A program made the translations under genes and the position numbers. Shown here one piece after another: positions 1-8,253 of a stretch of DNA of 64,000 nucleotides; positions within the stretch are counted from its first letter, which is position 1; each line of letters opens with the position of its first letter. The notes under the pieces were generated by a model. The model did not search any database. It had not been told where the DNA came from and worked only from the letters and a program-made list of their open reading frames with translations. The stretch is from Williamsia phyllosphaerae. GTDB lineage: Bacteria > Actinomycetota > Actinomycetes > Mycobacteriales > Mycobacteriaceae. Location: contig NZ_BMCS01000001.1 of the NCBI RefSeq assembly GCF_014635305.1, positions 1,054,001 through 1,118,000 of the forward strand. Direction: 5' to 3'.

Positions 1-1202
1 TGGAAGATGCGCATCTTGTTGTTGCCCGCGAAGATCGTCGGCTTGATGTAGTACCCGCCGGCGAGTTCTCCGTCGAGCTTGAGCGGCTCGCCACCGGTGA
101 GGACCTTGGCGCCCTCTTCCTGGCCGATGCTCAGGTACGAGGCGATCTTCTCGAACTGGTCGTTCGACGCCTGTGCGCCCATCATCGTGTCGGTGTCGAG
201 CGGGTTGCCCTGCTTGATCGCCTCGGTGCGCTTGACCGCGAGGTCGATGAACTCGTCGTAGATCGACTCCTGGATGAGCGCGCGGCTCGGGCAGGTGCAG
301 ACCTCGCCCTGATTCAGCGCGAACATCGTGAAGCCCTCGAGGGCGCGGTCGCGGAAGCCGTCATCGGACGCCATCACGTCGGCGAAGAAGATGTTCGGGC
401 TCTTGCCGCCGAGCTCCAGGGTGACCGGGATGATGTTCTCCGACGCGTACTGCATGATCAGTCGGCCCGTGGTGGTCTCACCGGTGAACGCGATCTTGCG
501 GATCCGGTTGCTCGACGCGAGCGGCTTGCCCGCCTCGACGCCGAAGCCGTTGACGATGTTGAGGACGCCGTCGGGCAGCAGGTCACCGATCAGCGAGATC
601 AGGTACAGGATCGACGCGGGGGTCTGCTCGGCCGGCTTGAGGACAACGGCGTTGCCTGCGGCCAGCGCCGGGGCCAGCTTCCAGACCGCCATCAGGATCG
701 GGAAGTTCCACGGGATGATCTGTCCCACGACGCCGAGGGGCTCGTGGAAGTGGTAGGCGACGGTGTCCTCGTCGACCTGCGACAGCGAACCCTCCTGTGC
801 ACGAAGGGCGCCCGCGAAGTAGCGGAAGTGGTCGACGGCCAGCGGGATGTCGGCGGCGAGACACTCGCGGACGGCCTTGCCGTTGTCCCACGACTCGGCG
901 ACCGCGATCTGTGTGAGGTTCTCCTCGATGCGGTCGGCGATCTTCAGCAGGACCAGTGAACGCTCGGCGGCGGCGGTCTTGCCCCACGCGGGGGCGGCCT
1001 TGTGCGCGGCGTCGAGGGCGAGGTCGATGTCCTCGGCGGTCGAGCGCGCGACCTCGCAGAAGGTCTTACCGGTGATCGGCGACGGGTTCTCGAAGTACTG
1101 GCCCTTGACCGGCGGGGTCCACTGTCCCCCGATCCAGTTGTCGTAGCGCTGCTCGAAGTTCATGACCGCGCCATCGGTTCCGGGGTTGGCGAAAATCGGC
1201 AT
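1..1202 (-). CDS. Aldehyde dehydrogenase (C-terminus beyond window edge)
   Basis: NAD(P)-dependent oxidation of an aldehyde to its acid in the cytosol. The minus-strand frame is open from ATG at 1202 to the window edge, giving about 400 residues. Family members run to about 500, so roughly 100 C-terminal residues are missing. Visible ALDH motifs are PWNFP near residue 164, LKPAEQTP near 188, the general-base segment LELGGKSPN (Glu about 263) and the nucleophile segment GEVCTCPSR (Cys about 302). The CTCPSR form is common in ExaC/acetaldehyde-type enzymes. The start is supported by a GAGGGAG ribosome site just upstream. It is divergent from an SRPBCC gene, with an imperfect palindrome between them. 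The exact aldehyde cannot be told. Confidence 0.93.
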   Translation of the reverse strand, partial: MPIFANPGTDGAVMNFEQRYDNWIGGQWTPPVKGQYFENPSPITGKTFCEVARSTAEDIDLALDAAHKAAPAWGKTAAAERSLVLLKIADRIEENLTQIAVAESWDNGKAVRECLAADIPLAVDHFRYFAGALRAQEGSLSQVDEDTVAYHFHEPLGVVGQIIPWNFPILMAVWKLAPALAAGNAVVLKPAEQTPASILYLISLIGDLLPDGVLNIVNGFGVEAGKPLASSNRIRKIAFTGETTTGRLIMQYASENIIPVTLELGGKSPNIFFADVMASDDGFRDRALEGFTMFALNQGEVCTCPSRALIQESIYDEFIDLAVKRTEAIKQGNPLDTDTMMGAQASNDQFEKIASYLSIGQEEGAKVLTGGEPLKLDGELAGGYYIKPTIFAGNNKMRIF

Positions 1203-1254
1203 CAGTGCTCTCCCTCGTATTTCCATGTGATGTGCACCACAAAGCTACGCCGGG

Positions 1255-1280
1255 TCACGTTGCAAGCCCGTTGCACGTGA
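1255..1280. promoter_or_regulatory. Imperfect inverted repeat between divergent genes (possible operator)
   Basis: TCACGTTGCAA (1255-1265) faces TTGCACGTGA (1271-1280) across five bases; the arms match apart from one extra T in the left arm. It lies 53 bases upstream of the aldehyde dehydrogenase start and 25 bases before the SRPBCC start, a position suited to a shared operator. The cognate regulator is unknown. Confidence 0.35.
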
Positions 1281-1304
1281 ATCTGCGGTGCGTACGTTGG
1301 GGTC

Positions 1305-1772
1305 ATGACACAGGCATCAGTTATCCCCGTCGATCAAGGTCCCAAGATCACCGCACGGCAGGTCAACGTCAACGCCTCTGCCGCCGACATCTTCGCGCTG
1401 GTCGCCGACCCGCACCGCCACCACGAGCTGGACGGCTCCGGCACCGTGCGCGACTCCACGGTCAAGGGCCCCGACCGCCTGAAGAAGGGCGACAAGTTCA
1501 GCGTCGGGATGAAGCAGTTCGGCGTTCCCTACAAGATCACCTCGACCGTCACCGACCTCGCCGACAACAAGGTCGTCGAGTGGCAGCACCCGATGGGCCA
1601 CAAGTGGCGCTGGGAGCTCGTCGAGACCGCACCCGGCAACACCCAGGTCACCGAGTCGTTCAACTACGGCACCGCCAAGGTGCCTGCGATGATCACCGCC
1701 TTCGGCTACGACAAGAAGAACGGCGAGGGCATCACCAAGACGCTCGAGCAGCTCGCGAAGCGGTTCGCCTGA
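1305..1772 (+). CDS. SRPBCC family protein
   Basis: A 155-residue soluble protein of the START/SRPBCC helix-grip fold (polyketide cyclase/dehydrase-like), which usually binds a hydrophobic ligand. Typical features are an N-terminal strand followed by ADIFALVADPHRHHELDGSG, the family's opening helix with a His-rich patch. A central VVEWQHP strand and a long C-terminal helix ending in LEQLAKRFA follow. No signal peptide is visible. It is divergent from the aldehyde dehydrogenase, so co-regulation is possible. Its ligand or substrate cannot be inferred. Confidence is high for the fold and low for function. Confidence 0.8.
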   Translation: MTQASVIPVDQGPKITARQVNVNASAADIFALVADPHRHHELDGSGTVRDSTVKGPDRLKKGDKFSVGMKQFGVPYKITSTVTDLADNKVVEWQHPMGHKWRWELVETAPGNTQVTESFNYGTAKVPAMITAFGYDKKNGEGITKTLEQLAKRFA

Positions 1773-1773
1773 G

Positions 1774-2811
1774 TCAGCGCTGCACCGGCTTACGCAGGAC
1801 AACCGCACCGGAGATGTGGCCGGGAGGGACGGCCGATGAGTCGACCACCCGGTACCCGGAGCGTTCGTAGAGGTCGATGTTGCGGCCGCTCCGCGCGCCG
1901 GTGAACAGCTCGAACGTCATGGCCTCGGTCGGCGCGAGCCGTTCGATCTGGGCGAGCAGGCGTCGCCCGATCCCCAGTCCGGCCAGGTCCGGCGCCACCA
2001 TCAGACGACCGATCTCCCAGGTCTCACCGATCAATCGTCCTCGGACCGCGGCCACCAGCCGCGGTCCGTCGCGCATCGTGAGGACTGTCCAGGAGCGGAT
2101 CCACGACGCGACGTCATCGAGGGACTCGTGCAGAGGCGGGATGTCGAGGGTGTCGTTGGCAATCGCCTCCGACACCCAGCAGCACCGCTGCAGGACCAGC
2201 AGTTCGGCCGCGTCCTCGTCGGTGCCGTCGGCGATGACCATGTCCGCCGTCGCGGACGGGTCGCCATCCGGTTCCGAGGCCAGGCGCGCATACCGGAACA
2301 CGTCCCGCGGAACGCCCTCGATCCGGATCGCCCCTCGACTCAGTCCCTCGCACCGGTAGCCGACGCCGAGCGCCGCACGACGCGAGCGGGTGTTCCACGG
2401 CTCGATGTCCATCTCGATGCGCACCACGCCGTCGACCTGGAGTGCGAACTGGGTCGCGACTCGAAGCGCGCGGGACGCGACCCGCTTGCCTCGATGCTCT
2501 GTGCTCACCCAATAGCCGATGCGGATGAGACCGTTGCGAGCGTCGGTCAACCAGACGCCGATCTGTCCCATGGCCTCGTCGGTGTCCGCGTCGGCGATCG
2601 CGAACGAGAAGCCTGCGCCATCACGCGCCCGTTCCTGCTGCCGATCGATGTAGTCGCGGGCTGCGGCCTGCGTGGCCTCGGGGGCCACCGCCGGAATCCA
2701 GTCGATCAACGGATCGACGACGGCCGTCATCACCGTGGCCAGATCGGTCGACGTGAAGGGTCGCAATCGGATCCCGTCGCCGCGCACCACGGGAACGATG
2801 AGGCTCGGCAT
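1774..2811 (-). CDS. Tandem GNAT acetyltransferase (two domains)
   Basis: A 345-residue protein with two GNAT domains. The N-terminal half (about 10-175) is RimJ/RimL-like, opening with IRLRPFTSTDL and carrying an acetyl-CoA loop of the EHRGKRVASRAL kind near residue 110. The C-terminal half (about 190-345) has the GNAT motif A segment MVAPDLAGLGIGRRLL. A GGGTGATGTC stretch precedes the ATG. The stop lies one base beyond the end of the converging SRPBCC gene. RimJ-type domains acetylate ribosomal protein N-termini or small amines, but the substrate here is unknown. Two fused GNAT domains may be one active and one structural unit. Confidence 0.82.
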   Translation of the reverse strand: MPSLIVPVVRGDGIRLRPFTSTDLATVMTAVVDPLIDWIPAVAPEATQAAARDYIDRQQERARDGAGFSFAIADADTDEAMGQIGVWLTDARNGLIRIGYWVSTEHRGKRVASRALRVATQFALQVDGVVRIEMDIEPWNTRSRRAALGVGYRCEGLSRGAIRIEGVPRDVFRYARLASEPDGDPSATADMVIADGTDEDAAELLVLQRCCWVSEAIANDTLDIPPLHESLDDVASWIRSWTVLTMRDGPRLVAAVRGRLIGETWEIGRLMVAPDLAGLGIGRRLLAQIERLAPTEAMTFELFTGARSGRNIDLYERSGYRVVDSSAVPPGHISGAVVLRKPVQR

Positions 2812-2868
2812 GACATCACCCGATCAGTGAGCGGGGCCCGGCGTCAACGGATTATGCGGCGGAAGGCC

Positions 2869-3699
2869 TCACATCCGGGCGTAGCGGGCCATGACGAACG
2901 CGTAGATGCCGTAGGCCGCCACACCGATCGCCGCGACGAACAGCAGGATCTGTCCGGCCGGGGCGGTCCCCAGGGTCTTGACGGCCCCGTCGATGCCGGT
3001 CGCCTGTGAGGGATCGGTGCGCACGACCGCCACCCCGACGAGGAGCCCGGCTCCGGCGAGAACCAGTCCCTTGGCGACATATCCGACGATGCCGGTGGTC
3101 CGGACCGCCGCGTTGTCGGTGATGTTCAGGTCGTCCATGAAGTTCTTCGAGACGCCCTTGTAGACGTGATAGGCACCGACGCAGAAGATCACGATGCCAA
3201 CGACCACCAGGACGAACTTGCCCAGACCCGATCCCATGAGCCGGGCACTGAGTCCGGCGTTCTCCCGACCGCTCGAGGTGCCGTTGCCCAGCGCGAAACG
3301 GGCGGCGGTCCACGCGAACGCGAAGTACAGGACGGCCAGACTCAACGCCTTGCCACGGTCGAGCAGGCTCGACACACCCTCGTCGTCGGACGTGTTCGGC
3401 TCGGTGGCGTGTACCCCGATCGCTGCCTCGGCCAGCCGCCACAGCGCCATCGCGACGAACGCCACTGCGCCCACCCACAGCGCGACGGTTCCGCCGGTCG
3501 TACCCGCGACCGTCGACAACGCGCCCGACTGGTCGGCGTTGCCGCCGTCGCCGAGGGCGATCCGCACGATCACGTAGGCGATGAGGATGTGCACGATGCC
3601 GCTGACGGCATGGCCTGCGCGCGCGGCGAACTCGAACCCCGAGTTGCCGGTTGCATCGTCAACCGCTCCGAACAGACCGCCTACCCCGGATCCCCGCAT
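2869..3699 (-). CDS. DUF1206 membrane protein
   Basis: A 276-residue integral membrane protein. The sequence shows about six hydrophobic helices arranged as repeated pairs. Each repeat opens with a segment resembling FEFAARAGHAVSGIVHILIA near residue 23, the hallmark of DUF1206, which is normally present in three copies. An AGGGTGAGCGG ribosome site precedes the ATG. Molecular function is unknown for the family, which is widespread in actinobacteria and cyanobacteria. It lies between the tandem GNAT gene and the acetoacetate decarboxylase-like gene, all on the minus strand, but gaps of 35-60 bases make an operon uncertain. Confidence 0.85.
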   Translation of the reverse strand: MRGSGVGGLFGAVDDATGNSGFEFAARAGHAVSGIVHILIAYVIVRIALGDGGNADQSGALSTVAGTTGGTVALWVGAVAFVAMALWRLAEAAIGVHATEPNTSDDEGVSSLLDRGKALSLAVLYFAFAWTAARFALGNGTSSGRENAGLSARLMGSGLGKFVLVVVGIVIFCVGAYHVYKGVSKNFMDDLNITDNAAVRTTGIVGYVAKGLVLAGAGLLVGVAVVRTDPSQATGIDGAVKTLGTAPAGQILLFVAAIGVAAYGIYAFVMARYARM

Positions 3700-3735
3700 C
3701 CGCTCACCCTAGGAGAATCGGACAGCCCGCGGGAC

Positions 3736-4494
3736 CTATCCGCGAGGTCGCGGCTCGCCCAGGGTGACGCCGCGGTAGCCGATCGTGCCGCCGCGATAGC
3801 TGCCGTCGGGGAACAGGCGACGGAGTTCGCTGCTGCCCTGGGTGCTCACCCTGATCCGGGTGGTGGCGACGATGAGGCGCATGTCGGCGACGTTCTCCGC
3901 ACCCGTGATCCCCCGCTGTCCGGTGGCGTCGACCTGCTCGATGCCACTGATCGTGGGGGTCGGGATCTTCTTGGCGATCGACGAACCGAAGATTCGCGGG
4001 ACCGACAGCGCCCGTTCCCGGCCGGTGTCACCGATCTGCGCGCTCACCGACCACCCCTCGCCGGCCGCGGTGAACGCACTCGAGCCGACCGGGTCACCGG
4101 TGAACGTGGCGAGGACCTTGGGCAGCGCCCAGTTCTCCCGGCCGCCGCGCATCGTCGCGGCGGAATCGACCGGCAGGAACGGGATGTGTCCGAACACGCC
4201 GTCCGGACGGGCGTAGACGATGGCGCCGCCGAGCTCGTTGTACGTACCGACGGGGGTGTGGCTGTAGCGGACGCCGAACCCGAGTCGCAGCAGCGGCCGG
4301 GCGCGACGCGCGAGAGCGGGCGGCAACAGGTCGCGGTCAGACCTGCGCGCCCGCGCCGAGAAGAAAAACCCCGTCCCCTCGATCAGCCACGGCGCGGGGC
4401 TGCCGGTGTCGGGCAGGGCGTCGTTCATCGCGGCGGTGGCGATGGCCTCGGGGATCGCGGACGTCAGATCGCGCCATCGCGCCTCGGTGATCAT
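3736..4494 (-). CDS. Acetoacetate decarboxylase family protein
   Basis: A 252-residue soluble protein of the acetoacetate decarboxylase fold. The family segment that carries the Schiff-base lysine appears as ENWALPKVL. In classical enzymes two adjacent lysines sit at this point; here the first Lys is kept and the second is Val. Known ADC-like relatives use this fold for other carbonyl chemistry, so acetoacetate decarboxylation should not be assumed. The start at 4494 is chosen because AAGGTGAGCTG immediately precedes the ATG; the same frame stays open far upstream without coding character. It sits 56 bases downstream of the GAF regulator gene, on the same strand. Confidence 0.78.
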   Translation of the reverse strand: MITEARWRDLTSAIPEAIATAAMNDALPDTGSPAPWLIEGTGFFFSARARRSDRDLLPPALARRARPLLRLGFGVRYSHTPVGTYNELGGAIVYARPDGVFGHIPFLPVDSAATMRGGRENWALPKVLATFTGDPVGSSAFTAAGEGWSVSAQIGDTGRERALSVPRIFGSSIAKKIPTPTISGIEQVDATGQRGITGAENVADMRLIVATTRIRVSTQGSSELRRLFPDGSYRGGTIGYRGVTLGEPRPRG

Positions 4495-4521
4495 CAGCTC
4501 ACCTTGCCAGATGACTGACAC

Positions 4522-4550
4522 AAACCGCCAGCTTTGTTTCTTTGGCGGTT
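4522..4550 (-). terminator. Hairpin downstream of GAF regulator
   Basis: AACCGCCA (4523-4530) and TGGCGGTT (4543-4550) form a perfect 8-bp stem with a 12-base loop, immediately after the stop codon of the minus-strand GAF regulator. A short T-containing tract follows on that strand. It could instead be an operator for the downstream acetoacetate decarboxylase-like gene. Confidence 0.45.
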
Positions 4551-5819
4551 CTAACGGATGCCGAAACGCTGGTCCAGGAGACGGCCGCGGCCGATGGCCC
4601 GCGACCGATCGGGATCCTCGGGACTCAGCATGGTGGCCAGCAGACGCCACGCTGCGGCATCGTCGCGACCGTGTACCGACGCGGTCCACGACCGCAGTGC
4701 CACGCGATCGGCACCGGCGACGACCGCCGAACGGATGTCGCTGAGCAACTCCTCGAACACCTCGACGACACCGGGCGCGCGGGACTCGGCGAGTAGCCCG
4801 CCCCGGCCGAGCGCCGAGATCGCCCCGGTGACGTCGCCGCGGCGGACGCGCTCGGTGATGCGGTCGACGTCGGAGACCACCGGGATCTCGAGACGGTAGG
4901 GCCGCGACTGCAGTACGTGGGCGCCGAGGTCGCGACGCAGGCGGGATATCTCCGCGCGCACGGTGACCGCGTCGACACCGTCGTCGGACAACGCCATCGC
5001 GAGCTGTTCGGTGCTCATGCCGTGGGGATGGGTGGACAGGAGCAGGAGGATCTCGGCGTGACGCGGGGTGAGTCGGTGGTCGGTGCCGTCGTCGGCGGCG
5101 AACTGATAGCCGGCGGTGTCGAGAACCCGGAGACCCGCGCCCGAGGTCTGCGCGGTCGTCCCGAGATCGACGCCGCCATAACGGATCTGGAGTTCGATGG
5201 CCGCGACCACCGAACGGACGGTCGACATCGCGAACGGCGCGGCGACCTGACGTCCACCGGTGACGTCGAGCACTCCGAGCACGTGCCCGGTCAGCGGGTC
5301 GTGGACCGGCGCGGCCGCGCAGCTCCACTCCTGCACCGGTTCGGCGTAGTGCTCGGCGCCGACGATCTGCACGCCGCGGCCCACGGCAAGGGCGAGGCCG
5401 GGGGCGTTGGTGCCCGCGACCTCCTCGGACCACATCGCACCCTCGACGAAGTCGATGGCCGCCGCCTTGTCGCGCGCATCGCGGTCGCCTTCGAGCCAGA
5501 GCAGCCGACCGACCTCGTCGGTGAGGGCGACGACGACGCCCGCCCCACCGATGTCGTCGAGCATCAGCGACTGCACCAGCGGTCGGACGGCGGTCATGGG
5601 GTGCGCGGCGCGGTACTCGGCGAACGCCGACGCGCTCATGTCCGCGACGGCGGTCGCGGTCGGATCGACACCGCCGCGCAGCGATCGCATCCAGGAGTCG
5701 CGGACCACCGACCGCACCGACCCTGCGTCCGAGGTGCGCCCGTCCCGGAAGTGTTCGTAGGCGGTCCGGATGCGCGCGCTGTCGATGTCTGCGTCATCGA
5801 TCCCCGACGTCTGCGACAT
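4551..5819 (-). CDS. GAF-domain transcriptional regulator (AcoR-like without AAA+ domain)
   Basis: A 422-residue cytoplasmic regulator. The N-terminal part (about 10-215) matches the sensory region of AcoR-type activators, including RDSWMRSLRGGVDP and a GAF domain with the EEVAGTNAPGLAL segment and a VLGVLDVTGG core. A winged-helix-like region follows (about 255-320; TPRHAEILLLLSTHPHGMS). No AAA+ sigma54 domain is present. Such proteins often sit near alcohol or aldehyde dehydrogenase genes in actinobacteria, and one lies 3 kb away, but linkage is inference. The start at 5819 is preferred over an ATG 33 bases upstream because GGAGGAG lies just before it. Confidence 0.82.
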   Translation of the reverse strand: MSQTSGIDDADIDSARIRTAYEHFRDGRTSDAGSVRSVVRDSWMRSLRGGVDPTATAVADMSASAFAEYRAAHPMTAVRPLVQSLMLDDIGGAGVVVALTDEVGRLLWLEGDRDARDKAAAIDFVEGAMWSEEVAGTNAPGLALAVGRGVQIVGAEHYAEPVQEWSCAAAPVHDPLTGHVLGVLDVTGGRQVAAPFAMSTVRSVVAAIELQIRYGGVDLGTTAQTSGAGLRVLDTAGYQFAADDGTDHRLTPRHAEILLLLSTHPHGMSTEQLAMALSDDGVDAVTVRAEISRLRRDLGAHVLQSRPYRLEIPVVSDVDRITERVRRGDVTGAISALGRGGLLAESRAPGVVEVFEELLSDIRSAVVAGADRVALRSWTASVHGRDDAAAWRLLATMLSPEDPDRSRAIGRGRLLDQRFGIR

Positions 5820-5908
5820 TGCTCCTCCACACTCACGCTCGATGGAGGCCATTGTGCCGTAAAAGCGTGCCCCGATGTGGCGTGGACCACTTACCAGGCG
5901 CGAGGGCT

Positions 5909-6778
5909 CTAGACGGCGTTGCGGGAGATGAGCACGTCGGCGGCATCCACCGACACCGCCCCCACCCGCCGCATGAACTTCGCGACGCGGGGCAGCACCT
6001 CGGCCTCGCGGTGTACGGCGGCGTAGATCAGCCAGCGCGCCGCCTCGGTCGCGGTCAACGCGGGCGCCTCGGTGTACTCGTCGGTGGGCGAGATCATCGG
6101 GGTCCGGACCAGCGGGAAGTAGACGGTGCTCACGGCGATGCCGGTGCCCCGCAGTTCGGCGTTGATGCTGCGTCCGAACACCGTGATCGCCGCCTTCGAC
6201 CCCGCGTAGGCGGAGAACTTCGGCATGGCCCCCATCGGGATGCCCCAGGTGGAGACGTTGATGATCTGGCCGCGGCCGCGCGTACGCATCCCGGGCAGGA
6301 ACCCGAGGGTGAGCTGCACGGGTCCGAAGTAGTTGATCGCCATCGTGCGCTGGTAGTCGTGCAACCGGTCGACCGAGTCGAGCACATCGCGGCGGATCGA
6401 GCGGCCCGCGTTGTTGACCAGGATGTCCGGGCAGCCGTGCTCGGACAGCACGTGATCGATCAACCGCGCGATGTCGTCGGTGTCGGAGAGGTCGGCCGGG
6501 GCGGTGTGTGCGACGCCGCCGGCGGCACGGATACGAGCCGCCACGGAGTCGAGCTCGTCGATTCGGCGGGCGACCAGGATCACCCGGGCGCCGGCCTGCG
6601 CGTACATCTCCGCGGCCTCCGCGCCGATGCCCGAGGACGACCCGGTCACGAGGATGAGCTTTCCCGTCAGCTCCGCCTCGGCGTCACGGGTGAGGTCGAC
6701 GAGATCGCGTGCCGTGCGGGGACGTTGCATCGCCGTCCGCACCACACGGTTCGTCAGAGAAGTCACTGGATTTGCCAT
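5909..6778 (-). CDS. SDR family NAD(P)-dependent oxidoreductase
   Basis: A 289-residue short-chain dehydrogenase/reductase. The Rossmann cofactor motif TGSSSGIG lies near residue 45, the NNAG segment near residue 122, and the catalytic set shows as a Ser strand (NVSTWG) followed by YAGSK near residue 185. The N-terminal leader is somewhat long, with several Arg residues before the first strand, as in many mycobacterial SDRs acting on lipids. The start at 6778 (MANPV) avoids an Arg-rich six-residue extension from a start at 6796. The substrate is not determinable. It is divergent from the CDGSH-globin gene, with about 120 bases between starts. Confidence 0.88.
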   Translation of the reverse strand: MANPVTSLTNRVVRTAMQRPRTARDLVDLTRDAEAELTGKLILVTGSSSGIGAEAAEMYAQAGARVILVARRIDELDSVAARIRAAGGVAHTAPADLSDTDDIARLIDHVLSEHGCPDILVNNAGRSIRRDVLDSVDRLHDYQRTMAINYFGPVQLTLGFLPGMRTRGRGQIINVSTWGIPMGAMPKFSAYAGSKAAITVFGRSINAELRGTGIAVSTVYFPLVRTPMISPTDEYTEAPALTATEAARWLIYAAVHREAEVLPRVAKFMRRVGAVSVDAADVLISRNAV

Positions 6779-6896
6779 GCGCCGACGGTAGAACACCGGC
6801 TCGATCCGACCCCGTCACACCCGCACGCAGGCGCTCGTACGGCGGTACAGTGACCCTCCGCCGCGAAGCGCCGCTGACCAGACCCGGAGCGTCTCG

Positions 6897-7844
6897 ATGA
6901 GTCCTGACGACACCACCGCGCAGATCCACGTCTCCGTGGACGGCCCGTACCTCGTGACGGGCGACGTCGAGATCTTGGACGCCGACGGCCACCCGATCCG
7001 GACGCGTGGCCCGGTCACCCACCTCTGCCGCTGCGGTGGGTCGCGCAATGCCCCACTGTGCGACGCGACGCACGGATTGAAGGGCTTCGACGGCACCGAG
7101 ACGTGCGGGGCGTCGGGTGCGGGCGGCGGGCGGCGGAGTCCCCGCTCCGGCGACGCCGCCTGCGTCCGAGCCCTCGTCGACGGCCCGTTGCAGCTCACCG
7201 GCGACATCGACGTCATCGGATCAGACGGCCTTGTCCACGACACCACCGGTCGGCGAACACTGTGTCGCTGCGGGCGATCTCGGACCAAACCATTCTGCGA
7301 CGGCACGCATCTGGAGGTCGGTTTCCGCGACCCGGTCCCGGCGGGCGAGGGTCGTGAACCACCGACGATGTACGAGTGGGCGGGCGGGGTGGATGCGCTC
7401 GAACGACTGACCGCCCGCTTCTACGGCGATCTGCTGAGCGAACCCGACCCGATCCTCGAGCCGGTGTTCCGTGGGATGGATCCGGGGCATCCCCGGCACG
7501 TGGCCGCGTGGCTGGGCGAGACCTTCGGAGGACCGCCGGCGTTCAGCCGCGAGCACGGTGGATACGAGCACATGGTGTCGAAGCATCGTGGTCTCGCGCT
7601 CACCGAGATTCAGCGGCAGCGCTGGGTCGAACGCATGTGCGCGACCGCCGACCTAGTCGGGTTGCCCAGAGACCCCGACTTCCGTGCGAACTTCGTCGGC
7701 TACCTCGAATGGGGAACGCGCATAGCGGTCTTCAACAGTGCCCCCGGCGCGAGGGTCATCGAGCACGCGCCGGTCCCGCAGTGGGGCTGGGGCCAGAGTC
7801 CGCCGTACACACCCCAGCCGTGGGAAACAGGGACACTGGACTGA
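6897..7844 (+). CDS. Tandem CDGSH iron-sulfur domains fused to group II truncated hemoglobin
   Basis: A 315-residue three-domain protein. Two CDGSH [2Fe-2S] motifs are complete: C44-x-C46 with C55 and H59, and C123-x-C125 with C134 and H138. They sit in duplicated units that each begin VDGP..LTGD. Residues about 158-285 match a group II (TrHbO-type) truncated globin. RFYGDLL gives the B10 Tyr near 176, MVSKHRGL gives the proximal His at 230, and QRW gives the G8 Trp near 243. The C-terminus is Pro/Trp-rich. The fusion suggests electron transfer from Fe-S clusters to a heme that binds O2 or NO; this is inference. The next gene (YccF) starts on the last base of its stop codon. Confidence 0.88.
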   Translation: MSPDDTTAQIHVSVDGPYLVTGDVEILDADGHPIRTRGPVTHLCRCGGSRNAPLCDATHGLKGFDGTETCGASGAGGGRRSPRSGDAACVRALVDGPLQLTGDIDVIGSDGLVHDTTGRRTLCRCGRSRTKPFCDGTHLEVGFRDPVPAGEGREPPTMYEWAGGVDALERLTARFYGDLLSEPDPILEPVFRGMDPGHPRHVAAWLGETFGGPPAFSREHGGYEHMVSKHRGLALTEIQRQRWVERMCATADLVGLPRDPDFRANFVGYLEWGTRIAVFNSAPGARVIEHAPVPQWGWGQSPPYTPQPWETGTLD

Positions 7845-8251
7845 TGAAGACGATCCTCAACATCATCTGGCTGGTGCTCTGCGGCTTCTGGATGGCGGTC
7901 GGCTACGTGCTGGCCGGCATCGTCTGCTGCATCCTCATCATCACCATCCCGTTCGGCATCGCGTCGTTCCGCATCGCGAACTACGCGCTGTGGCCGTTCG
8001 GACGAACCGTCGTCCGCGATCCCCGCGCCGGCGCCGCGTCCGCGATCGGCAACATCATCTGGCTGATCTTCGCGGGTATCTGGCTCGCGATCGGCCACAT
8101 CGTCACCGGGATCGCGCTGTGCATCACCATCATCGGTATCCCGCTGGGTATCGCGAGCTTCAAGATGGTGCCGGTGTCGCTGCTGCCCCTGGGCGCAGAG
8201 ATCGTCCCGTCTGACGCACGCCTGGCACCTCCGGTTCGGCGTACTATTTAG
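7844..8251 (+). CDS. YccF domain-containing membrane protein
   Basis: A 135-residue inner-membrane protein with two YccF repeats. Each repeat has an N-terminal hydrophobic helix of the NIIWL type followed by a GI..C..IITIP or IIGIP segment and GIASF (near residues 37 and 103). Family members are small membrane proteins of unknown function, some paired with oxidative or envelope stress genes. The ATG at 7844 overlaps the stop of the CDGSH-globin gene by one base. The two are therefore almost certainly translationally coupled, and the globin fusion may work near the membrane. Confidence 0.88.
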   Translation: MKTILNIIWLVLCGFWMAVGYVLAGIVCCILIITIPFGIASFRIANYALWPFGRTVVRDPRAGAASAIGNIIWLIFAGIWLAIGHIVTGIALCITIIGIPLGIASFKMVPVSLLPLGAEIVPSDARLAPPVRRTI

Positions 8252-8253
8252 GT

